A DNA stretch of 49,630 nucleotides from Opitutaceae bacterium (GCA_003151495.1 PLXR01000116.1:1-49630); one strand, 5' to 3'. Shown: positions 26,517 to 34,697, counted from the stretch's first letter. Made by a program: numbers and translations. The notes: generated by a model not told the origin, from the sequence alone.

Positions 26517-29261
26517 ATGGCCTCCGCCCCCTTACGCATACGCCGCCCGCTTCTCACGGTCCTGGCCATTGCATGGCTGGCGACCTCGATCCCGGTTCCC
26601 TCGGCAAATGCGCAGGACGCAGGGGAGGCCCGCCAGGCGGCCCCTGCGCCGGCTCCGGAGAAGAGCACCATGGTATCCCTCATCGAGAGGCTCGCGTCTC
26701 GGGGAGCCCTTTCAAAGGATGACGCGGTCGAGCTCGTGGCCCAGGCAAATGCGGACTCGGCCGACGCAAGGGTCCAGGCCGCGGAGGCCGTCCTAGCGGC
26801 GGCAAAAGCCGAGGCAGCGCTGGCAAAGGCGCAGGCGGCCGCAGCTCAGGCGGCCTTTGCCGTGGCGCGCGCCAAGGAGGCCATCAGGCAGGTCGGATCC
26901 ACCCGCGGCGCGCAGATAGCGGCCGCAAAGCAGCTTCTTGGATTGCCGGCGGGTGCGCCAGGGAACTCCGGAGCAGGCGCCGATGTGTTCCCTGATTCGG
27001 CAGCTCCACAGCAGCCTGCTGCGGACGCCGCGGTTGCCGCGTCGGGCGACAATCCTCGGGCGGGTGCGCCGGTGGCGGAGCAGGCCGAACCGGCCCGTCC
27101 CGCATCGATGCCCGCCGATGGGGATCGTTCCCAGGATGGCGCGTCGGCGCCCGCTCCGGCCCCAGATACACAAAGCGCTCTGGTCGACAATTCGCCTCCA
27201 TCGGACGTGGGGGCCCAGGCGCCTAGGGCAATGACCCGCGCCCACCGCGGGAAGGAGGGTGCCGTGAGCGTATCGGATGTGCTCGGCGACGGCGCGCCCG
27301 CGGCCCCCGCGGATTCCGGCTCGACGGACACGGCGTCAGCGGTTCCCGATTCATCAAACGCGTCGCCAGGAGAGCAGACATCCGCCTCGAGCGGTCCAAC
27401 AGAGTCCTCGCCGGCTGAGGAGCCGTCCCATCGTGAGGCAGCTTCCGCCGACCAAGTCGCCGCGGGAGGGGACGGCACGCAGGCCACGCGGGTTTCGGAC
27501 GCCTTGGGAGAAACGGCGCCCTCCGCGACGCCGCAGACTCCCTCGGCGGACCAATCCGCCGCAGGCGGGGACTCCCCGGGCCAGGCCGACCGACAGGGAA
27601 CGCCGAGCGACGGGCAGGGTGCCGGGACTGCGGATGCATCCGCGGCCCCGCAAGGCGACGCCCCGGCCGCGCCTGTGGGCGACGAGACGCCCGAGCGGAC
27701 ACGTGAGGTGTCGCAGGCGTCGGGCTCCAGGCGCCATAAGAATTCCGGCGGCGTGCTGTCCGCCGACGACACCGTGACGGTGGCCTACGTGCCCGAGGTG
27801 GTCAGGAACCAGATCACCGCGGAGGTCAAGGACGAGGTGATCGCGCAGGCCCGCAAGGAGGGATGGGGGGGAAAGACGCCGGAATGGGTTACGCGCCTGA
27901 CGCTCTACGGGGACATACGCGTGAGGTTCGAGGCCCTCATCAACCACTCTACCAATGACAACACGGGCGCCTTTCCAAACTTCAATGCAATCAACACGGG
28001 CGCGCCCTTTGACACGACCGGCGCGGTCTATTCCCCGCAGTTCAACGTCGACCAGAATCGTAGGCGGGAGCGGCTGCGGGCGCGCTTGGGCCTGACGGTG
28101 GACCTCGAGAACGGCTTCACCGCCGGCCTGCGCCTGGCCACCGGAAACGACAATAACCCGGTGACCGAGAACCAGACCTTCGGAGCTGCGGGAAACGCCC
28201 AGGGGGGCGATTTCGCCAAATATGCGATCTGGCTCGACCGCGGCTACATCAGGTACATGAGCCCGGGCGACCAAGCCTCCAGATTCTCGCTGACGCTCGG
28301 CCGCTTCGACAATCCTTTCCAATCCACGACGCTCATCTGGGCGAACGACCTGGCATTCGACGGCGCGGTCATGAAGCTGCCGCTGAAGGCCCATTTCGGC
28401 GAGGAGTCGACCGACGCATTCAAGCCCTTCATTGTGGCCGGCATCTTTCCGATCTTCAACACCGACCTGAATTTCGCGTCGAACCAGCCCGCGAAATTTC
28501 CCAGCTATGACAAGTGGCTCGAGGCTGCGCAGGTCGGGGCCACATGGAAGCTGGGCGACGACTTCACGTTCAAGTCGGCCGTCGCCCTGTATTATTACCA
28601 GAACGTCCAGGGTCAGCTATCGACACCCTTTACGCCCCTTACGACCTCGGATGCCGGTAGCACTGATGCGAGCCGCCCGTCATTTGCCCAAAACGGCAAC
28701 ACGTACATGTTGTTGCGCGACATCGTGCCCGGGCCTCTCAACGGAAACGGTACGATCGACCAATGGCAATATTACGGCCTCGCGACGCGGTTCCACGAGC
28801 TGGCGCTCACCCAGGAGATCGACTACAACCATTTCGAACCCTTCCAGGTCGCACTCGTCGGCGAGTACGTGAAGAACCTGGCGTTCAACCAGGCGTTGAT
28901 CGCTCCCGTCGCGATCAACAACAAGGGCCCAGCTGTGGGAGGGGTTACGCCCTATCTTGGCGGGGACAAGGGATGGCTGGTGAACCTGAAGGTGGGTGAC
29001 CTGCTCCTGGAGCACTTTGGCGATTGGAACGCGGCGGTTGGGTACCGCCATGTCGAGTCGGACGCCGTGGTGGACGGGTTCAACGATGCGGACTTCGGGG
29101 GCACGCTCACGGGAACCAATCTCCAAGGCTACACACTCAGCGCAAGTCTGGCGATAGCCAAGGGAGTGTGGTTCGAGGGTCACTGGTTCGCCGCAACCTC
29201 AATCGTAGGCCCTGTCTACAAGAACGACCTTCTCCAGTTGGACATGAACGTGAAATTCTGA
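26517..29261 (+). CDS. Putative porin with coiled-coil and long Pro/Ala/Ser linker
   Basis: A 914-aa outer-membrane protein. Signal peptide at 1-32 (ending SANA). An Ala/Lys/Glu-rich coiled coil fills about 47-130 (LIERLASRGALSKDDAVELV, then heptad-like AEAALAKAQAAAAQAAF). Residues about 150-410 are a low-complexity Pro/Ala/Ser/Gly/Asp segment with internal imperfect repeats (SADQxAAGGD; SDxLGxxAPxA). From about 416 to the end lies a barrel of the 'putative porin' (Porin_5) type: VPEVVRNQI, LTLYGDIRVRFE, RRRERLRARLGL, GLRLATG, LGRFDNPF, and a C-terminal Phe. The coiled coil may trimerise the protein or reach the peptidoglycan. It is last but one in the Ton operon. The substrate is unknown. 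Confidence 0.85.
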   Translation: MASAPLRIRRPLLTVLAIAWLATSIPVPSANAQDAGEARQAAPAPAPEKSTMVSLIERLASRGALSKDDAVELVAQANADSADARVQAAEAVLAAAKAEAALAKAQAAAAQAAFAVARAKEAIRQVGSTRGAQIAAAKQLLGLPAGAPGNSGAGADVFPDSAAPQQPAADAAVAASGDNPRAGAPVAEQAEPARPASMPADGDRSQDGASAPAPAPDTQSALVDNSPPSDVGAQAPRAMTRAHRGKEGAVSVSDVLGDGAPAAPADSGSTDTASAVPDSSNASPGEQTSASSGPTESSPAEEPSHREAASADQVAAGGDGTQATRVSDALGETAPSATPQTPSADQSAAGGDSPGQADRQGTPSDGQGAGTADASAAPQGDAPAAPVGDETPERTREVSQASGSRRHKNSGGVLSADDTVTVAYVPEVVRNQITAEVKDEVIAQARKEGWGGKTPEWVTRLTLYGDIRVRFEALINHSTNDNTGAFPNFNAINTGAPFDTTGAVYSPQFNVDQNRRRERLRARLGLTVDLENGFTAGLRLATGNDNNPVTENQTFGAAGNAQGGDFAKYAIWLDRGYIRYMSPGDQASRFSLTLGRFDNPFQSTTLIWANDLAFDGAVMKLPLKAHFGEESTDAFKPFIVAGIFPIFNTDLNFASNQPAKFPSYDKWLEAAQVGATWKLGDDFTFKSAVALYYYQNVQGQLSTPFTPLTTSDAGSTDASRPSFAQNGNTYMLLRDIVPGPLNGNGTIDQWQYYGLATRFHELALTQEIDYNHFEPFQVALVGEYVKNLAFNQALIAPVAINNKGPAVGGVTPYLGGDKGWLVNLKVGDLLLEHFGDWNAAVGYRHVESDAVVDGFNDADFGGTLTGTNLQGYTLSASLAIAKGVWFEGHWFAATSIVGPVYKNDLLQLDMNVKF

Positions 29262-29263
29262 CC

Positions 29264-29896
29264 ATGAAAAGGAAGTCGATTTACCTCACCCTGGCGACCG
29301 CTCTAGCACTTCTTGGCCTTGTCGCGACTCGGGCGCGGGCTGCTGATACCAGTGGCGATGAGCGGCTTCGCCAGAACCTGAGAGACACAATGATGCAGTT
29401 GCGGCAAGCCCAGTCGGACCTTGCCGCGTTCCAGGCGACCCAGGCGGCCCAGGCCGACGAGGGGAAGGCCGCCAAGGAGCAGCTTGCGCTCCTCATAAAG
29501 CACAGTTCCGACGACAAGGCCGAGTCCACAAAGGCGGTCGAGGCCCTCAAGGCCAAGCTTTCCCAGAGCGAGGGTGCGGTGGCGAAGCTGGAGGATTCGC
29601 TGGCGCAGTGGAAGGCAGCCGCCGAGAAGATGAACCAGGCATCCCGATCCGCCGAGGTAAAGCTTTCGAAGGCATTGGCGAGCGCGGCGGCCTTTGAGCG
29701 CCGGGCTGAGGACCTGAAGATCAAGAACGCAGAGCTCTTTCGGATAGGAAGCGAGATCCTCGACAGGTACCAGAAGTTCAGCCTGGGACAGCAATTCCTT
29801 GCAAGGGAACCCTTCATAGGCAGGGCCAGGGCGGACCTCGAGAGCCAGATCCAGGACTTTTCCGACCAGATGGAGGCCGAGAAAGTCGCCCCCTGA
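29264..29896 (+). CDS. Periplasmic coiled-coil protein of the Ton-porin operon
   Basis: A 210-aa exported protein. Signal peptide at 1-27 (MKRKSIYLTLATALALLGLV and on, ending ARA). Almost all of the rest (about 33-165) is predicted coiled coil, rich in Ala/Lys/Gln/Glu with heptad spacing. A conserved-looking C-terminal block follows (IGSEILDRYQKFSLGQQFL, then FIGRARADLESQIQDF). It starts 2 bases after the porin stop, so translational coupling is likely. The frame runs back to 29024 inside the porin gene, but only ATG 29264 gives a signal peptide. Possible roles are a scaffold linking TonB, porin and cell wall, comparable in position to accessory proteins of other Ton systems; this is inference. 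Confidence 0.8.
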   Translation: MKRKSIYLTLATALALLGLVATRARAADTSGDERLRQNLRDTMMQLRQAQSDLAAFQATQAAQADEGKAAKEQLALLIKHSSDDKAESTKAVEALKAKLSQSEGAVAKLEDSLAQWKAAAEKMNQASRSAEVKLSKALASAAAFERRAEDLKIKNAELFRIGSEILDRYQKFSLGQQFLAREPFIGRARADLESQIQDFSDQMEAEKVAP

Positions 29897-29903
29897 CCCA
29901 GTG

Positions 29904-29929
29904 CCGACCGCACCGGGTTGTCGGGTCGG
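29904..29929. terminator. Possible bidirectional terminator between convergent genes
   Basis: CCGACC (29904-29909) pairs with GGTCGG (29924-29929) across a 14-base loop, in the 72-base gap between the convergent coiled-coil and PEP-CTERM genes. The stem is short and no T-run is present, so the call rests mainly on position. Confidence 0.3.
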
Positions 29930-29968
29930 ACTGCATGCCGAGGAATCCCAAAGGGCAGCGATCCGGCG

Positions 29969-30613
29969 TTAACAAGCCGCGTGTCGCCGTCGGATCGCGA
30001 GCACCAAGGCCGCCGCTCCAATGAACGCCGCATACGCGGCTGGCTCCGGGACCGGGGTGAAGGTGTAGGTCACGGTCACGTCGCCCGACGCAGTCGCGGT
30101 TCCGCCGAAAAACACGCCCGAGTTGGCGGTCCCCAGGTAGGATCCAATGTCGCTTGCGGAAACCATCGAGCCAAATGTGCCGCCGCCGGCGAGCTCATAG
30201 AGGCTGAGCGGGGACCCCGAGAACGATCCCGAGTCCGAACCCGTCAATCCGGCAAAGTCGTTGCTCCCGGGATTGGCCTGTCCGCTCGCGATTCCCGCTG
30301 TGGGGTGAGTGGTCACGGTCGCTCCGCCGGGCCCCGTCAGGGTCACATCGAGCTCAGCGGTCGCATTGGTGAAGCTTTGCTGGACCCCCGTGGAGTTGAA
30401 TGCCGAGATGTCACCCGTGACGGTCGAATCGATGGCCAACGACACCGAGGCCAGGGTCCCAAGGTTGGAATCGAACATTCCCAGGCTGATGGGATCCGAG
30501 AATGCCGGCGAGGATGTGCCCCAGTTCGCGCTGAAGACCTCGACCGACTGGGCGAGAGCGCTGGCCGCGAGGGCGAACGCCGCAAAAACAGGGAGAAGAA
30601 AGCACGGTTTCAT
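29969..30613 (-). CDS. PEP-CTERM protein, choice-of-anchor-E type
   Basis: A 214-aa exported protein: signal peptide 1-21, an all-beta body with FDSNLGTLASVSLAIDS near 47-63 (typical of choice-of-anchor E domains) and ASGDVTVTYTFTP before the tail. The C-terminal sorting signal has Val-Pro-Glu-Pro at 188-191, a hydrophobic helix and IRRRHAAC. The final Cys is unusual but lies after the cleavage site. It is paralogous to the next minus-strand gene (30801-31481), with the same order of motifs and length, so they look like a tandem duplication. Likely a substrate of the exosortase in this window; the surface function is unknown. Confidence 0.87.
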   Translation of the reverse strand: MKPCFLLPVFAAFALAASALAQSVEVFSANWGTSSPAFSDPISLGMFDSNLGTLASVSLAIDSTVTGDISAFNSTGVQQSFTNATAELDVTLTGPGGATVTTHPTAGIASGQANPGSNDFAGLTGSDSGSFSGSPLSLYELAGGGTFGSMVSASDIGSYLGTANSGVFFGGTATASGDVTVTYTFTPVPEPAAYAAFIGAAALVLAIRRRHAAC

Positions 30614-30800
30614 CGGGTCGAGATCAGAAGAAGTGCGATGGGTTCATTGTGGGCGGACAAGTCCACGAGACGTAGGTTCGCATGTCCTATCGGACCCACA
30701 ACCCTGCCGGGTCACAATGGCGCGACAACTCGGTGACGGAGTGTATCCCCAGGGGGCGACAACTCAGTGGGCTTCGGGACCCTATGGCCGTCCTGTGCGG
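30614..30800. other. Spacer between tandem PEP-CTERM paralogues, with a short direct repeat
   Basis: GCGACAACTCGGTG (30722-30735) and GCGACAACTCAGTG (30756-30769) are two near-identical 14-mers whose starts are 34 bases apart. They may be a regulator site pair upstream of the 29969-30613 gene or a leftover of the duplication. No gene is seen. Confidence 0.35.
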
Positions 30801-31481
30801 TCAAGTCGACTGCCTGCGGCGAACCAAAGCCACCGAAAAGACGATGGAGGAAAGCACCACGGCGAATGCGGATGGCTCCGGAATCGTCGTGAACGTGTAG
30901 GCGACCTTGACGTCCCCGAAGATGTCGGCCGTGCCGCTGAACCCGATGTCCCCGAGGCCGCCTGTCCCCGAGTATGTCCCTTGTGAGGAGGATTTCACGG
31001 CGAGGGCGATGAGACCGCCGCCAAGGGCCTCATAGAGGCTGAAATGCTCGCTGCTGACGTTAACGGACCTGCTGACGGTGCCAGACACTGTGCCGAAATT
31101 TGAGACGTTGAATTTTGGACCCAATGCGACCCCTGACGGGTCCGTTGCCGCCGGGGAAGCGGAAACTGTTGTCGCACCCGGACCCGTTACGCTGGCGGTC
31201 ATCGAAGCCGTGGCGTTCGCGAATCCCTGGGGCTTCTCCGTGAAATTGATGACGGTTACTGAGCCTCCGGCCGTCGCCGTGAGGGTGATTTCGACAGCCG
31301 TCAGCCTACCGAGACTTGGGTCGAACCCGGGTACGTTCAGGGTTTCCGCAGATTCGGTGCCAACCACCCATGGCGAAGCAGCGCTTCCAAAGGTCGCGTC
31401 GTATACAGCGGTCGACTGGGCGAAGGCCGTCGAAGCCGCGGCATTCGCAAACAAGAGGCAAGTCAGGACAGTGGTCTTCAC
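30801..31481 (-). CDS. PEP-CTERM protein, choice-of-anchor-E type (paralogue)
   Basis: A 226-aa exported protein with signal peptide 1-22. The body has FDPSLGRLTAVEITLTAT at 53-70, SLYEALGGG and FGDVKVAYTFT, in step with the paralogue at 29969-30613. Its tail is Ile-Pro-Glu-Pro-Ser at 200-204, a hydrophobic helix and VRRRQST. The variant IPEP still fits the exosortase signal. The gene lies 187 bases upstream of its paralogue in the same direction. Function beyond surface display is unknown. Confidence 0.87.
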   Translation of the reverse strand: MKTTVLTCLLFANAAASTAFAQSTAVYDATFGSAASPWVVGTESAETLNVPGFDPSLGRLTAVEITLTATAGGSVTVINFTEKPQGFANATASMTASVTGPGATTVSASPAATDPSGVALGPKFNVSNFGTVSGTVSRSVNVSSEHFSLYEALGGGLIALAVKSSSQGTYSGTGGLGDIGFSGTADIFGDVKVAYTFTTIPEPSAFAVVLSSIVFSVALVRRRQST

Positions 31482-31848
31482 AAAGGTAGGGGCGGTGCTG
31501 GCTCTGGAGATGGGTGGGCTGGGTGAATCACCCCAACCATCGACACGTGCCCTTGTTTCTGGAGCACCGACTTTGGGGCGAGATGCAGCGCGGAAACGGG
31601 CACATCTCTCGATTTGGGCATTGGAAGAGTTTCCCGGAGAGCGAGGTCTTCCCGCCAGCAGCCGACCAACTCTCCCGTACTAGCAAAGATGGTCCGCGAA
31701 GTCCGCCTTGGAGCTCTCGATGGACTACCGTGCCAATCAGGTGGCGACGGCACCCAGAATTCACAATGCGGGGTTTGCCGTGGGAGTTCCAAAACTGAAT
31801 GGTCTTGCCCGTCCTTGAGTCCGGCCGGATCCGGCTCAATCAGCTCCA
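31482..31848. other. Divergent intergenic region between PEP-CTERM genes
   Basis: No convincing gene. It must hold promoters for both flanking genes, but I see no clear box pair. A small bulged hairpin (GAGTCCGG 31817-31824 with CCGGCTC 31831-31837) ends 11 bases before ATG 31849, where a Shine-Dalgarno sequence would be expected and none is visible. Confidence 0.35.
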
Positions 31849-32754
31849 ATGAACTCTGCTTCTCTTCGCGCGAAAGGAATGATGCTTGCCTGGGTGCCGG
31901 TCATCGCGCTGTCGGCATTCCTTCCCAGGGCAATCGGTCAGACCACCAATGGAACGGTCGACCTTTTCTACCAGTCGGTCGACCAGACCTATGTCGTAAA
32001 TCTCTCCGACGGAGGGAACCAGACGGGCAACGGATATGCGGCTGCGCAGGACCTTTCGTTCACGAACCTGAACTCATCCTCGTTGGCGCTGCCAAGCAGC
32101 TCGCTGTACCTCTTTTGTGTCGAATTGGGTGAGGACTCGCCGGGCGGGGCCAATACCCCGAACTCGCCTGAGCTCTACCAGATATTCGACGTGAACAGCA
32201 TTGGCTACGCGAACAGCACGAGTATCCCGGGCACGCCAAACCTGATGGCAAATGTCCATCCCATCGAGGCTTCGGCGGGAATCACGGCCAGCGGGGGTAT
32301 TGGTTCCTACCGTGCGACCCAGCTCCAGCTGCTCTATGGATACGCATTTGGCGCCGCAAATGGGGTGCTCAGCCAAGGATACAACCCGACGAGCCTGACA
32401 GCCGCGCAGCAGGTCGCCTTTCAACTCGCCGTTTGGAAGCTCGCATACGAGGGATCCTCAGGCTCGCCCGCATCCCTCTATGTGACTCCCGGAGGCGGCC
32501 CGATACCCGGGTTATCGGTCACGGGCGTCGACGGACTGCTCTCCAGCGCGAACAGCCTCCTCACCGGGGTGTCAAATGACGTTGGTATAACGCCAATGGC
32601 GCTTTACGGCCTAAACAACGGCACTTACCAGGACTACCTGATCCCGACGAATTCATTCACACAGGTTCCGGAGCCTTCGACTTATGGGGCTGTACTTGGC
32701 ATCCTAACCCTGGGTTTCGTGATCCTGCGCGGCCGTCGCGCCAAGGAGGACTAG
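31849..32754 (+). CDS. PEP-CTERM surface protein with thioester-domain-like Cys/Gln motifs
   Basis: A 301-aa exported protein with a signal peptide at about 1-30. It has a single cysteine, Cys90, in LFCVEL, and a second block AAQQVAFQLAVW with Gln192. These fit the two signatures of thioester domains, (Y/F/L)C(V/I) and hydrophobic-Q-x-x-hydrophobic-W. In Gram-positive adhesins those residues join into a reactive Cys-Gln thioester that can bind host or surface amines covalently. The tail is Val-Pro-Glu-Pro-Ser (273-277), a hydrophobic helix and RGRRAKED. An in-frame start at 31879/31882 follows AAAGGA and would also leave a signal peptide. The PEP-CTERM call is firm; the thioester reading is a prediction from motifs only. 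Confidence 0.85.
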   Translation: MNSASLRAKGMMLAWVPVIALSAFLPRAIGQTTNGTVDLFYQSVDQTYVVNLSDGGNQTGNGYAAAQDLSFTNLNSSSLALPSSSLYLFCVELGEDSPGGANTPNSPELYQIFDVNSIGYANSTSIPGTPNLMANVHPIEASAGITASGGIGSYRATQLQLLYGYAFGAANGVLSQGYNPTSLTAAQQVAFQLAVWKLAYEGSSGSPASLYVTPGGGPIPGLSVTGVDGLLSSANSLLTGVSNDVGITPMALYGLNNGTYQDYLIPTNSFTQVPEPSTYGAVLGILTLGFVILRGRRAKED

Positions 32755-33552
32755 GAGGGCCGCTCCGGTTCGCTAGGAAGTCGAAGTCCGATTTACTTGA
32801 TCATGAGTTCGCCCGGCATACCTGCGTCAAGTGCCCTTGGCACGAGCCGACGACGGGATTCTTGCCGGGCTTCTCGTGCCGAAGTTGGCTCCGCCGACCT
32901 CCTGCGGCCGAGTGAGCGGGTTCGAGGCAAGCACGCGGGACGACACTTCGGCATGCATATGTCAGCCTAGGGTCAGCCTAGGTCCACATCGCACTCGTGG
33001 TGTGGGCGTCTGCGGCGGGATCGATTGAAGGGAAGGGTGACCCGGAAGATCCCTTGGAGGACGCCGAACATGATCAGAACATGTTCCAAGCCCTGAAGTG
33101 GAGGGTGTCGCCGATCCTGTTGCTACGCTGGGGGTGAATTCCGCTCATCGCGCCGAGCTGGATACAATCGGCTTGGTCTACCCTCGTCTGAACGGACCCG
33201 CTCCGCATCGTTTCGCGGACTCGAAATATTCCTTGTCCCGCCACAGGGAGCCGAAACGTGTTCGCACTGAGAAGTGGTCTCCAAATTGGGCCATTCCGGA
33301 CAGGTAGGTCGTCTCCATCAAAGGATTGAGCCCGCTGTCGGTGACATCCGCGCGCGGCGCGCCCTGGGGGTGGGCCGGAGAACCGTCAAAGGGCGAGACG
33401 CTGGGAATCTGAAAGATCATGCCGCCGGACGAGCGAGTTCGAGCGCTGAAACCCATTTCAAGGGCGAGTGGGCTGGGGGGCGATCGCATTTGCGGGGAGT
33501 GCGGGGAGGGGCAATAACCCCGCCTCGCGATCCCTCGATCCGCACGAATAGG
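32755..33552. other. 798-base stretch without a convincing gene
   Basis: It holds overlapping inverted repeats (32831-32882) and a perfect 11-base tandem repeat (GTCAGCCTAGG at 32961-32971 and 32972-32982). A minus-strand open frame at 33178-33489 ends in the protein-like text TYLSGMAQFGDHFSVRTRFG but has no recognisable domain, no good start and no export signal. It may be a decayed gene end. The region follows the PEP-CTERM cluster and precedes the stress genes, so it may mark an old insertion or deletion boundary. Confidence 0.4.
32831..32882 (+). repeat. Overlapping, mutually exclusive inverted repeats
   Basis: GTGCC (32831-32835) can pair with GGCAC (32839-32843) over a CTT loop. Alternatively GGCACGAG (32839-32846) pairs perfectly with CTCGTGCC (32873-32880), extendable by a wobble and a T-A pair. 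Both structures use 32839-32843, so only one can form at a time. It lies 76 bases after the PEP-CTERM stop and may serve as a terminator. Confidence 0.45.
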
Positions 33553-33708
33553 TCAGGTCTTCGTGCGAAATCCACCCATCAGATAGATGATGAGGCAGAC
33601 AAGGAGAATGAGGCCGAGCCCGCTTCCGCCGACCACGGGACCGCCAAGGTAAAAGCCTCCGCCGCCGAAGAGGAGCATGAGGACGATGATGAGGAGTATG
33701 AGGTTCAT
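33553..33708 (-). CDS. DUF3309-like small hydrophobic protein
   Basis: A 51-aa protein made of two membrane helices around a Gly-rich loop (starts MNLILLIIVLMLLFGGGG, ends LIIYLMGGFRTKT). This layout is that of the DUF3309 family, tiny inner-membrane proteins common in stress gene neighbourhoods. The frame is open further upstream to 33810, but ATG 33708 gives the family's start and size. It is divergent from the yqjD-like gene. The function of the family is not known. Confidence 0.65.
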   Translation of the reverse strand: MNLILLIIVLMLLFGGGGFYLGGPVVGGSGLGLILLVCLIIYLMGGFRTKT

Positions 33709-33972
33709 GGCAGAAGAGTAACACCCCGCGTGGTTTGGACCAATGGGGTCTAACCCCACTGCGGTCGCAGGGTCCGGAATGCGGGATCCGTGGGTTGCGC
33801 TTTCGCCCAACAGTGGAGTTCCCCCGTGCCGCCAGGTCCTTCTTGGAGGTCAACACCCCATTACGCGCGCCCGCCGCACGGGGTAGGATGTGGGCACGAA
33901 GGGCGAAGCGCGACGAACAAGCCGCAATTCTTACGGCAACTCCCACGCCAATCCCCTGTCTAGAGAATCACC

Positions 33973-34296
33973 ATGAAAAACAGCCGCACCTCAGCAGTCA
34001 CCCACACGACACCCGAGACCTTCATCTCCGATCTCCGCACGCTCATCTCCGAGGCGCAGAAGATCCTGGATGTGGCCCCCGACGACAACAACGGCGAGAT
34101 TGACGAGACTCTCCGCGAGCGATTTGAAGCCGCACAGGAGCGGTTCACCGAGATTTACGCCACGGCAAAGAAGAAGGTCGTCGCCGGCGGGAAGTATGCC
34201 GACGAGACGATCCGTTCAAATCCCTACCAATCGATGGCGCTTGCGGCCGGAGTCGGACTCCTTGTCGGCGTCATTCTGGGTCGCCGCGGCAAATAG
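33973..34296 (+). CDS. yqjD: YqjD/ElaB family (DUF883) membrane-anchored protein
   Basis: A 107-aa protein: an amphipathic helical N-terminal part (about 17-75, ISDLRTLISEAQKILD, then LRERFEAAQERFTEIY), a YADETIRSNPYQSMALAAG block and one C-terminal membrane helix with the GVGLLVGVILGRR ending typical of DUF883. In Escherichia coli, YqjD and ElaB are tail-anchored inner-membrane proteins of stationary phase that bind ribosomes. It is followed after 11 bases by a YqjE-like gene and then a YqjK-like gene, the same order as in E. coli. The symbol is by family and gene order. Confidence 0.85.
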   Translation: MKNSRTSAVTHTTPETFISDLRTLISEAQKILDVAPDDNNGEIDETLRERFEAAQERFTEIYATAKKKVVAGGKYADETIRSNPYQSMALAAGVGLLVGVILGRRGK

Positions 34297-34307
34297 CCCG
34301 CAGCTCG

Positions 34308-34697
34308 ATGGATACCGATCCCAAGGCGCCCCCGGGACTTCTTGGCTCGCTGCGGACGCTCGCGGACGGTCTCCTGTGCACCGCACAGGACCGTCTGGGG
34401 CTGATCTCAATCGAGTTTCATGAGGAGAAGTTGCGCATAATCCAGACCCTCATCTGGATCGGCGCAGTGATCCAGGTGGGTGTATTGGCGATGGCATTTG
34501 TCAGCCTGACTTTGGTTTACATCTTCTGGGAAAGCGCCCGCCTTGCCGTGCTCGGGGGTCTGGCGCTGGCCTACACCGGTGCGCTCATCGCGCTCATAGT
34601 CGCGTTCCGACGCCACCTGGCGCGTCAACCACGGCTTTTGGCAGCCACGCTGCAAGAAATCGAGGTCGACCGCACATGTATCCGCGGAAAGAACTGA
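34308..34697 (+). CDS. yqjE: YqjE-like phage-holin-family protein
   Basis: A 129-aa protein with a short cytosolic front (GLLGSLRTLADGLLCTAQDR), then LGLISIEFHEEKLRIIQTLI leading into two membrane helices (about 47-70 and 78-100), and a charged C-terminal tail. This is the layout of the YqjE/holin_3_6 family (PF07332), whose members accompany YqjD rather than acting as lysis holins. Its 3' end overlaps the next start by 22 bases, suggesting coupled translation. Confidence 0.82.
   Translation: MDTDPKAPPGLLGSLRTLADGLLCTAQDRLGLISIEFHEEKLRIIQTLIWIGAVIQVGVLAMAFVSLTLVYIFWESARLAVLGGLALAYTGALIALIVAFRRHLARQPRLLAATLQEIEVDRTCIRGKN

Noticed and set aside
33178-33489. Minus-strand frame of 103 codons as a gene
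   Set aside because: Part of it reads like protein, but there is no start context, domain or export signal; mentioned only as a possible gene remnant.
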